DNA from: Styela clava
Taxonomy: Eukaryota; Chordata; Ascidiacea; Stolidobranchia; Styelidae
Length of the DNA: 64,000 bases
Direction: 5' to 3'
NCBI RefSeq assembly: GCF_964204865.1
Contig: NC_135261.1
Location: forward strand, 8,556,001 to 8,620,000
This document shows, piece after piece, positions 34,295 to 46,043 of this stretch (position 1 is its first letter; every line of letters begins with the position of its first letter). The notes under the pieces are model-generated. The model was not told the DNA's origin. It was given only the letters and a program-made list of their open reading frames with translations, and ran no database searches. Both the position numbers and the translations under genes were made by a program.

Positions 34295-37200
34295 GTTGTG
34301 TCTAAAATGAATGACCAAGTTTTACACCGTCACCCTGGACCACCTGAACTATTATATTTGTGTATAAGCCATCAAGCATATGTTACTTCTAAACCGCATT
34401 GGGATATTACAATTTTTGGCGAAGAAAATATTTGATATTTACCCATTTTATCCGAATGCATATTTAATGCGCGCTATGTTGAACATAAATGGTTGTAGTA
34501 CCAGTTTAAGCCGGTTTAATTCTGTTTCTGTAGACAGACAATACGTGAAAGAATGAAAGTATACGGTTGGATACACATTTCAATGATCCCAACAAATGGG
34601 TAAGCATGACGATGCCAAACCCTCTAAAATCTTGATCTGATGAAGCACAATGTACTTTAACAGGATGTCTATATCAAACAGTTTCAAAATTTTCATTTTT
34701 GCGCGCGTGAGTATAGAATTTCCCGAAGTTTTCTACAATAACTTTGCGCGATTCAAAATGAAAAGGATTTAGAAATCGCGCGAATAACACCCGTGTGATA
34801 AAACTTGAGGAGTTACCACCAACAAGTTCAATTGAAACTTAAACTATAACTAATATTATTGGTTGTATTCTCTTAGAACTGTTTTTGTCCTGTGAAGATT
34901 ATATCGAATTGAGACTTACTTCAGCACTAAAATGACTACACCCACGCAAATAGTATTGGAATCTACATGGATCAATGCATTTTCTGAATAGTAGGCCAGT
35001 CGTCAAGAAATTGTAAAAACGGCCACACCCAACACTGAAATGTAGACGAATTGTCAAACCCAAGGAAAATTAGTATATAAGATAAATTGTGGGTTACTTT
35101 TAAAACGTATCGATCATTTCATTTAATTTCACTCACTTGGAGCGCAGTCAGAGCGCGTACATCAAAAGCATGACAAATAGTCAGTCATAACACTACTCAC
35201 AATCCCTGTTTCTAATCATTTATCCATCCTAAAATTAATTAGTATTTAAATAGTATTGTTGTTATTTTTTTTTTGCCGTGGATTCAATTGAACAACTTTG
35301 GGCTTTACAAATTTCCATAGCAACGACGATTTCAATTATTTGAATTCTATAAAATAAAGTGTCCCAAGTATCGAAAATTTATATTTCAGTATTCCAAATA
35401 ATTGTACAATTTACAGCTGCAGCACGTTCGGAATGTCCGGGAGTCAACTTGAACTTGTGCTGGATATAAATAGCAGTTTGTTGTTGTCTATATGTGAAAA
35501 ATAGATGATGCTAAACCGTATATTTGGGATCACTTTGGCCTTTGTCATCGACCACCTACCTATATAATTTTATACTTCGCGACAAAAAAAAACGCTCGGT
35601 TTACAATTTTAGCAAATTCCGATTACTGCCGTCGTCCCACCCACGGATAATATTGACAGACAATAAAACGGCTTTCAGAATGTGCTCGCTGTTGTTTGAG
35701 ACAAGACGGAAAATATTTGATTTGGGAGAAATATTTCCTATTAGTTGTCTCTAAGATGGAGACGTAAAGTAATTTGCTTTTCCGTAAACTACAAATCTTG
35801 TTCGATTGAAAAATTGGTATTGATCCGAATTTTTCTCGAAATAAAAGGAACGTCTCACGCGCTTTGGGAAAAAATATTCCGATTTTTCAGAGAAGGATTC
35901 AAGGTAAAATACCAGTATTTGGTACACTTTTTCTAACAGCATATAATGGTGTTTGCCTAAGCCTAGTTATTATTTGGTCGTTCCTCGATGTTGCTTATAT
36001 TAAAGATGCCTTTCTCGTTTATCGCTGAAACATCGTGCAAATAACATTGCGCTGATGAGGCTTTGTCAACAAACATATATATTTGGAAATATTTATTTTC
36101 TTTTGCAAATTCCAACATTAAAGCTCGCGTCAATAACGCAAATAATTTAGAATATGCACAGCCTACGCCCACCCTTACGTCACTGGAATATTTCTATTAA
36201 GTTTCACGACTTCGGCTAAGTATAAAGAGGATAATATGTCACCAAAAAAACCATGGCCAACCCATATATACCGGGACCAATATTTAAATTATATTATTTC
36301 ATCACCAAATATCAACAGTGTGATTTCTTACAAATTTTTATGTGCACGGGTTTGTGTATTTCATCGATTTTTATTCGTTTCGTCCGATATATATATTAGA
36401 TATTGGAACCTGGTTCACAAATTGGAGGTTTGGTATATTCCGCGACACTGTAAATATCACTCAATGCGATTAATTCTGCGCGCAAAACGTTTTTTATCCA
36501 CATCATTGGAAAATAGTCTCCTTTGTATCTTCTGATCTTTTCATGAAAAAAACTATTTACTCCGCAATAATTTGATCGATCGTATAAATCGAATCAGGAT
36601 ATTTGTTTTTGCTCTATGACTGCACAGTGTCATACGACATAGAAATGAGTGAATGCGGCTTCACAATTCATAAACTATTGATTAGCCTGAGAAGTTTGTG
36701 TAGTTAAGTATTGGTTCCTAAACTGATTCAAGAAAAACAACATCTCCTTTTATGGTTGCGGCAAAATGTTATTTGCGTTCGGCAAACATCGCACCAGCAA
36801 ATTACTGCGTTTTGTAAAGCTCCTCCGTCGACTGGGTAAACGCGCCGTTGATTTCACAAATTGCCCCATTTAACCTACGTAGGTGAATAAAATAGCTTTT
36901 TATCCCTCACGAAAGATGGAATGGTTTTGTGTTGACGAATTCGAGCGGAAATTTAGTATATTCATGATATTATGGCGTTCGTTCGTGCGTGGTTTTCGTC
37001 TCATTCTTAGCAGGCCACGATGATTCGAACGACAGTAAACACGGCATCCAAGGAATGCTCACGTCACGCAAGGGCGTGGTTCAGAAATATGAGTCGTCCG
37101 TTTCCTACCAGCGTAGGTTTACGCTAGATTTGAGTTCCAAAAGCAAAAACAGACATTTGAACCCCTTTTCCGTATTTGCGCACGTGAAAATTGGTCGTAA

Positions 37201-38682
37201 AAAAACAAAAATTGTAATGATAGCGAATACGTAACCCCAAAATAATATCTATATCTTCAGCATTTTTTTCTTGCGTTTGAATCGAAAACAATTTGACATT
37301 TAAAAAACTATGTTGAAAAATTTGTCTCAACCGGTCTGATACCCATAGCGGTACATGACTCATATATTGAGGTAGCTTTATTTTTGCACACCCAGCTACT
37401 AAAAGGTCACGCAAGTTTGAAGCGCAAAGGGTTGAAATAGGTTCAGCAGAGACTCCGGCGAAATTTACAATCGATGAGGGATAAAAAAAAAAGTGCGCGT
37501 ACAAATTCTCACCAAATTGTTTCTGGTAGACAAAATTTGTGATAAATGATTCCTGTGGCAAATAAGCAAAAATGTATTGAAATGTCCAATGTAACTTCCC
37601 GGTTTAGGCTGCACCTCTTGTAAATGCTCGGCTACGTTAGAGCCGCGAGTCTTTGGGCTGTAGCCCACAAGTCCTCAAGTTTTGATCGAGTAGGAAATAC
37701 GTTTTTGGATATATTAAAAGTCTTTTAATTGATTAGATTGTTCTACCTGTTGGATGTACTCCGAAACTTGGAAGTCACAAAATTTAATAATAAAACAGAT
37801 CACAAACCGTTTTATGGTACACATTTTAAACTGTCTGCATGAGAAAAGCGTCATAACAACTCAGCACTTCCATTATACAGAGAATACAATGCTCAGGTTT
37901 ACTATTTCGGTCTTCGTCACGCTTTCATGGAATGACAGTAAGTGACAGTCGTTACATGTTTGCATCCGGTTTATTTGCTTTCGGCGTAATATATATGCAG
38001 TATCAGCATTGCAATGTTTACGAAAATGCCTTAATTTGAAATGACAAGACTTTGATAAATGGGCATCGTATACACCGCAAAGCAAATCATACAATCTTTT
38101 GTACAAGATTCCGCGGTACGAAATTTCTGTTCAATACGAGTACGGAGTACCGGCAGAAAATTTAGCCATACAATGTGCAACTCGTATTATGCATGACGTA
38201 AAATCTCAAACGTGATTATATATCTTGTATAGGCTTAGGATGTACAGTAATTACGACAAATTTGGCATTCGTCGTTTTGGACAGTTATAATATAATATTT
38301 CTGTGCCTCTACCGAAAAAAATGTGCATTGGCTCTTCAATGTATAAAATTGTCGGATTGTATATTTTGCACGTAACGATTCACACCAATGTGTCGTCAAT
38401 GAAAATACTAAATTCTCTATTACGATCAGTAATAAATCAGTATAAATTGCATTAAAGTTTTTAACTGGTTCCCTCCCGCCGTACTGCCCCACATTTTTTT
38501 TTTATATCTGCCACATATCTTCAATTGAAGGTTATAATAATTGAATGTACACATTGCATGGATGGTGGATTTGGTGGATAGAAATTTTTATTGAGATTGT
38601 TTTCGACTTCTGATTTAAGCACAAGAGTAAAAGTAATCGACAAAGAAAATATGAACGAACCTTTTGCTCTTCGTTTCTCGAA

Positions 38683-38850
38683 ATGTCGAATCCGATCACC
38701 CGTACTTGCTCCGTCGAAATCTTGCTCGAAGATGGTGACGGTGACGTCGCGAGGTACAATTTATTCAATACCGGCAACCGGGCTAAGCTCAAAGAGAGAG
38801 TAGCTCGCAACTGTCGACTAATAAAGAAACAAGGTTCAGTCGAGCAGTGA
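38683..38850 (+). CDS. Possible small ORF or exon of 55 codons
   Basis: ATG at 38683 to TGA at 38850. The peptide includes VEILLEDGDGD and NRAKLKERVARN, and looks more protein-like than surrounding frames, with a charged helix-like second half. No homologue is recognised and no partner exon was found. It may be a chance frame or a relic. Confidence 0.2.
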   Translation: MSNPITRTCSVEILLEDGDGDVARYNLFNTGNRAKLKERVARNCRLIKKQGSVEQ

Positions 38851-41800
38851 GACCATTCACGTTAAATCAAATATGACTTAGTGTGTAGGGAGCGTTAAAC
38901 GAATTCAAAATATTGCGGTCTAGCTCAAATACCGGCCTTGCGTATAGGACTCACGTTCGCATATTCAGTGGGCGTGCTAGTCTGGATACCGGTGGGTGAG
39001 AAAATCCACTTGACATTGATAAATGACTTCATTGGTATTTCTAGGCGAAGAAGGAAATATGCACTAAGTTATTTCGTGACACTGAATTCAAAAATCATCT
39101 GTTACTGAGCGGAAGTCGCATTTCAACTAAAATCGATGAACAACAAGAAAATAAATATGAACACAAAATTAAATTAATTTTAGGCATGATACTTCTCAAA
39201 CCGCCAGGTCCAGTCTGTGATACATCTTTTGTGAATTTCTACGAAAACTTGACATTCATGATAATTTTATTGAAAAAGGGGGATTTTAAGAACCCGCATT
39301 TATCCATATTTGAGGTACTAAGCAGAAAATTAATTGTGTTGAAATACTAAATACCCTATGCGTAATATGATCAATATGTCTACCCGATTGGTAACTGAAT
39401 CTATTGTAGTAAACCAATGAGACGAACATGTTAGGACTAGTTTACCCAAACGTATATTAATTTTTATCACTATTTGTTGATATTAAATTTACTCTCCTTA
39501 GTGGAATTTCATAAGAAATGTTACAATTGCTAAATTGTATCCAACTTAATTAGCTCAAATATCCAATAGTATTTGACGTTAATGACGAATAGTTTTTTCT
39601 TTAATTAATATAACGACGTTTTTAGCATCATATTTATTTTCTTTTGTGATTGATTATGTATCTATCCATTCACTCAAGTAGGTCAATAAAATTAATTCTC
39701 GCAGAGGTATTGTACAAACACGTCATGACCGGGGTCAACCATATTCTCCTGCTTGAGCAAATGTCACTGATAAACACTTTGGTTTCTTTGCAGTAATTAC
39801 CACGCCTCGCAAACTGTTTATTTTTAAATACCAAAACATGTATGGACGGGTCACGCCGATCATTGTGCTTTGTAGAAGGCAGTTGCGTACAGCAAATAGA
39901 CACAATACGAAGGTTGTACTCCACAAATATCCTGGCGTTTGAGAAAAATGTTTTCAACATTGAATACTTAAAATCATTTAGAGGTAGTTTCATATCAGGT
40001 TCTCTAAGTTTTATCCGCACGCACTTCAGTGTGTGTAAACTTGACATCGTGTCCACTGTCCAGGTATATTCTTTGAAGCTTTTTCTTGGTGTGAAACGAC
40101 ACCTAGCGTTCGCGCTACACGGTTTCATATGAAGAAACGAGCTCGCTGTCATAATTCTTTTCTTTATTTTTCGAGAGAAATAGGGGCGTTACTTCATTTT
40201 AACAATAAGAAAAATGCCTCTTCTAGAAATGTTTAGCAACATGAAATAAATACCGCAACATCTCGAATGTTCGTGCGATTGTTAAAACTGTTTTCTACCA
40301 AAATACAGTAGATAAATATTCAAATATATTGCTACGAATATCAAATGACTACGTCAAAGAGCCTAATTGCATTGTGTTAAACGATACCATGATTATTTAT
40401 TGTCCACGCGATACTTACTTTCTCAGTGAGCCATTTTTATTTTGTACTTTTGTTGAAGGAATTGAAATAAGCAAACCACATCTTAGTCAGCAAACACCGA
40501 CTTGAAATCCCTTCCAAAGTTCAATAATCACCGAACGTTGTTCGATATGAAGCGAAATTGCTCATATGTTCATGTATTTCTTTTTTTTTAATTCATATTC
40601 TGACTATGCATTTGTTTGCTTAGATTCTATAATCGTTGACAAATGAGGCTGACATTAATGCATGACTCGTCCGTCACCTCGTTAATACATTGAGACTTGG
40701 ATTAAAGCATGCCGGAGTGTTTTCTTTTAATTTTATTGAACGAGTAAAATTTGGAATGAAATACCGGATCTCATAGTACTCCAAGAGGAACTTGAAAAAC
40801 CTAAATAGAGGTGATAGCTTTCCAGCAACTTTAACTGTTTTCTGAAAATTGAACAACAATCACCCAACAACAACAACAAGAATTTATCAAAACTATCCAT
40901 AAGTAGACATCGTGTCGAATAAAGTGAGAATCACGAGCCACAAACTGGTCGCGAACCTATCTGTTACAACTGAGGTGCAATGGATAGGTTTATGAGGGAT
41001 ATTTGAGAGATGAATAGGCTTATGTGGCGGAAGGGATATTTCGAATAAGTAGCTTACAATGCAGATGATAACAAGCTGAATCACAGAAAAATGTTCGTTG
41101 TGATTGGATAAAATGAATCCGGTATGAAATTAGCCTTGACTTGGTATTATTTATCAATGCCTTACACTTCGTACAAGCGTATCTTATGATTGTTTCTCCA
41201 GAAAGGGGGAATAAATATTGCCAAAAAGAAGTTTCTGAAAATATTAACTTCTTCATAAGCTTATTCAGATGTAGTTACTCGTATATAATGGCATATATAT
41301 CCTATTTCACATATACTTTTGCCATTGTCCTAAGATTCAAGCGTTAAATGAATACGTTAAGTAGTTCGGGAAATAAGTACATCCAGAGTAAGGCCACGAC
41401 CTTCTCTACAATAGTACCAGGCCAAAAGTGTACCGTTTTGTACTAGAACAGATACCATTTGTAGCTCAGTACAAAAATATAGATTTATTATAGATCAGTG
41501 GCCGGAAACCATAGAGCTGAAGAGTCATTTACCGAGCAGCATACTCTTCCTGGTAAAAAATTTTGACATGCGATACAACAACAATACAACTTTATTTCGA
41601 TCTTTTGTCTACAGCACAGAATACAAATATAAAAAATGAAAAAACACGGACAATGACGACGGAAAGATTGGGAAATTGGGCAAAACCCAGAGAAAAATTT
41701 ATAGCAGATGCTTTAACCAGCGTTAATGCCCATTCATTCAGTTAGATATGACTAAATAAATTGTCATACATATATTTGGGACGATTTTACAAAACTGAAC

Positions 41801-42316
41801 CCGAGTAAAATATTTTCCTGCAGTCAGTTTATGCTGCAACACGCAATACCTAATTCTAATAAAAAAGAAATATTGAAAATGAAGGGTGGGTTTTCAAGGT
41901 AGATGAACCACTAAATACATATTTGTCATCCCATATATATGCAAAAATACTGTACCTCGTTTTTACTCAAGAAAATAAGATTCTTCAAATTTTCAAGCTC
42001 CCCACTAATGAAAGCGTTTCATTAAATTTTACTGTTTCACAATATTATTTTGATTTGTAGTTCATCTTGTGAAATATGTATGTGGCAAAGTTTGCGGCCC
42101 GCTGGGCTTTCAGAATTATGATTGCGGCCCTCGTGGTAATTTGAGTTGTGCAGGCCTGTTGTAGACCCATTATTACCCTTTTTCCCTTTGTTTGTAGCGT
42201 AAATTAGTATTATTATCTGTTGTCTGGTTTAGCGTTTTCCTTTCGGTCATTTTTGCATCACGTATTCGTCGTGTAAGAGTCGCAGATATTTGTCTGTTTT
42301 GTGGACTATTTATCTG

Positions 42317-42317
<1 letters not shown>

Positions 42318-42344
<27 letters not shown>
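42318..42344. repeat. (TA)n microsatellite
   Basis: About 13 uninterrupted TA units in a spacer. Confidence 0.9.
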
Positions 42345-42347
<3 letters not shown>

Positions 42348-43299
42348 AATATTATTAGCCTCCCGGATCGGAAAACGTTTGGTGAGAAATTTGCCTTTTG
42401 TTGTTGTTATATGATTTGACTTATGTTAATCAATTGTGTTTTATTCATTTAAGAAAACCGCTGTTCTTTGCCAAGTGTATAAAGAAGCTGATTTATGCAT
42501 GTGGCTTGTTTGTGGACAAAGGGGCTGAGAGTGGCGCGTTCGATACGTTCGATACGAAACAGAACATGCGTGGGGGAACAATGTTGTTGTCACTGAGTTT
42601 CGTAATATCAATGTGAGTGCGTATAGCTGCGGCAAAACATGCGAAAGGATATCTTTGCTGAATAAATATGAGTTGTAATAAATTTTCCTTGCTGAATATT
42701 TGTTTTGACGGCTTTCTGCGGAAATATTTCAGATTGAATACGGTTCGCTGTGCAAAAATGTTTCCGTCATAGATTGGACTGTTACAGATCGCAAATCCCA
42801 TAATATATATATTGTGTAGTTCCATTACGGTTTTTCATTTAATTACAAGTATACATATCTATCTAGAGTAGTTGTTTTATAAAACGTAATATTTCTGATT
42901 TATGCAAGTGCTGGCGATTTGCTTAAAAAGCGGTATGCTATTATGTTATGTATTGCATAAGTAGCCCAGAGATGATGTTGAAATTGGCGTTAAAATTGTT
43001 TTTCTTTCGCGTGCTATCGTTAGATGGAGACAAGCAGCGTATAATATGACATTCTTATAGGATGTGGATGTAAATAACGATTGAACAATATAGTTCGCGA
43101 ATCATACGTTTACATATACAAAGGGTGAAACAAAAACAGAACCCATAAATTATTTACTACGAATATGAAAAAAATATTTTAACACTTGAACTTCTTTATT
43201 ATTATGTTTACTCAAACGTTTTAGTAATCTAGGACGCCTAGCAGTAGCACATAAGTTATGTTCATTCTAGAATATCTTTCAAATGACCTGGGTTCAGGT

Positions 43300-43492
43300 T
43301 GTGCGCCATCTTGGTGCGCATACTTCAGGAGGTTCCAATTTTCCTTACTTTAGTTCTATTACGAGTTCGGGGACTAGCCAAGTGACTCCCGAAGTGCCAG
43401 TATTTGTACCTGAAATCATGGCCTAAGCCTAACCTGGTACACATACTACGTTCCGGTGTCCGCCATATTGGTTCACATATTACGGGAGTACC
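43300..43492. mobile_element. Foldback transposon (MITE), family A, left arm degraded
   Basis: Shares the internal sequence and right arm of the element at 8787-9018, including GCCAAGTGACTCCCG, CTAACCTGGTACACATACTA and GTGTCCGCCAT, ending GGGAGTACC. The left arm is shortened and diverged, so no target duplication could be defined. Confidence 0.7.
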
Positions 43493-46043
43493 CAATTTAT
43501 TACATGGGATAGTATTTCTGACTGGAAAAGAGTCAGAATGAAAAATGAAGTCACGGGTTCTCGTCGCTAACATAATATCTATGATCCATCGGCAGATGGC
43601 GCAACGGAGGTTAAATTTTGCATCTTCTGACCTTAGGAAAGCAGAACACGAGTACAAATGAAATGTGAAAATGCAATGCCAATAAAATTACGTCGGAATT
43701 AGATTTGATAGGCATTTTACAAAAGAAAACTCGCTGTGATTCTCAATATGGGCCAATGATTGAAAATTTCATCTCGTCAATTTATTCATTCATATGAATT
43801 TGAATAGGCTGCAATGACTTGCATCTGCAGAAAAAACAAGTCCAATATTAGATTATTTCATACTAGTGGAAACAGGAAAGCTTTTTGAACAATAAGTACG
43901 GAGTTTTCATTGGGTTGTGTATTTCGAAATTTTCCACAAACAGGCTAAGTTTATTTTGCGGTCACACGCCAAACTGTTATAATAAGATCCGAGCTTTCTG
44001 AAAAAACAACGGTTCGCACGTAGCCTTGCGAAATGCGGCATTTCGCAACAGCACACATTGTCATTGGTCTAGAGCGGTGGGCGTCGCGTGAGCCATAATC
44101 AGATGATTTCCTGCTACGTCACGACATAAAATACGAAGCGACGCCTTTGTTATTTGAACGCTCGGTGGTTGGCATCGTCTCAAATTTATTATTCGACGTA
44201 ATGAATTCGGACGTAACTGAATGCGTTTACTCAAATAGCAAGTATAACTGCTACGGTCCCAATAATCTATGCATTTTTCATACGATGTAACTATTTCGTG
44301 CAGCTAGCTCGATTTACAAGGCTGTAAACTTATTGAAAATTCAGTTAGGCCTACTGCGATACATGTATGTGGCTCAACTGATTTCAAGCGAGAACTCCTT
44401 ACTCATTTTAACATATGGTATATCAGGGTAATTTCACGCGTGACTGAATCAGCCGTCTTCGACATGTTGCTTCGAAATTGCAAAATCAAGTTTAATGACA
44501 GAAATTCGCTTAAAACTGTAACTATATTGTATGATCCTCACTTGAAAGCGAAGAACTCGGGCAAATGTTTCAGAAGGAAATTTTTTATTCAATATCCGAA
44601 TCGGATTTGGCAGTTGCTCCTCCTCTGCCATGCTTGTAATCTAAGTTTAGCATGGATTGGGAATATAATAATACTACAACCTACTACATAATAATTATGG
44701 AAGACTTAATGAATCGTTGAGACGTCCGAAACTATTTGTAACCCGTCACTAACTGCCATACGATATTCAAATCGAATTTTAGTTCTATTTTCACTAATAT
44801 GCACTGATGGCATTCAAAATTAAAAAATATATACGTTTTTTTTCCTCAGTTCAGAAAACCATGACGAATCACTGCTTTAAAAAAACATGATCGGGTTTGC
44901 TCATTGAAACGATATTCCAAGAACGGGTTCTGCGAACCCCCTGCATCCCAATCCCACAACTGCCCATGCGATACAAGTCTAAGAAATGAACATATACCGG
45001 TGTTGTGTTCAGAATTTTTCTTCGTCATAATAACACGGTATAACTTTAAATAAAAGTAAACGGCAGAAAGCGACATTCGCCCAAATAATTAACATGCAAA
45101 ATATATATATAGCACAGTGTGTATCATCTTTATAAGCAAACAAAAAACTGACATTTCAATATTCAATTAACATTAAAGAGATGATGGAAATACAATATTG
45201 CAGCTGGACCTTCTTTGCCGCATAGCTGGAAAAATTTAGACAGGGTGAAATAGTAAATGTTGGTTTAAACATTTACCTTGTCTAGCGTTTATGAGAAATT
45301 ATATCGTAGTAGAAAAATGTTATCAAAACATTTAATTCAATCACCGGATTGTCAGCTAGTTAAAAACATAACTATTGCAAGATTACCACAATCTAAGGGG
45401 AAAAAAGCAATTATACACATTTATGGAAGTATATAACTATTTCTAAATAATTTTCAATAAAAAGTAAAACGCTAAAACGCGCTAATAAAATCAATGTTGA
45501 TTAGTTATAAAGAATTTTGAAATAAAATGGCAAAAGTTAGAACAAATCACTAAAACTACTAATGAATTTTCTACTTATTTAAAAACCAGATGCTTTGGAC
45601 GCTAGTAGATTTTGAATTGAAATTTTTAGTGAAAATTCGGGCATAGTTTGAAAAGTTATTCCGATTCGAACTGGAGATATTCTTCCACGGTAATATTTTT
45701 CCAAATGAGGAATACGCCAGGATAACTACGTAAATTGTGAAAATTACTGAAGACAAAACTACATTATGAAAACACTTATTTTTCGAATTTCTATGTAAGT
45801 TTCGAATTTTAGTTACTGTAACCAGATCTTCAATACTGGTTCTACTCAGTCAAACGTCGGTGGCCGATATACTTATACCAACAGACGAGGCAAAACTTTC
45901 AGTAAACCTAAATCTACGTGAAACGTCAAGTCATTACGAAAAAGCGTATAAACTTAAGCCATGATTAAAAAACGACACAAAACTAACAATAATTATAAGC
46001 CAAAAATTAAAATCTGCCTAATGCACAATTGCAATGTCTAGTG
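43493..46043. other. Gene-poor region between filament and UCP genes, part 2
   Basis: AT-rich with no recognised exon, RNA gene or repeat. It includes the 3' flank of the UCP gene; no canonical AATAAA was seen close to the UCP stop on the minus strand. Confidence 0.3.

Larger units (their letters stand above)
34295..43290. other. Gene-poor region between filament and UCP genes, part 1
   Basis: No gene recognised over about 9 kb. Many short open frames occur on both strands (for example 37124-37561, 39670-40152) but overlap each other and lack domains. A (TA)n microsatellite lies at 42318-42344. Short GCGGCCCGC/GCGGCCCTC stretches near 42094-42135 look like a hAT-element fragment. The stretch may hold regulatory DNA of the filament gene, but no specific site can be supported. 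Confidence 0.35.

Noticed and set aside
37124-37668. Overlapping minus-strand open frames of up to 145 codons
   Set aside because: No recognisable domain or splice partners; composition and overlap with other frames suggest chance or an old repeat.
39670-40152. Minus-strand frame of 160 codons
   Set aside because: It overlaps frames on both strands, has no domain and no convincing start or splice context.
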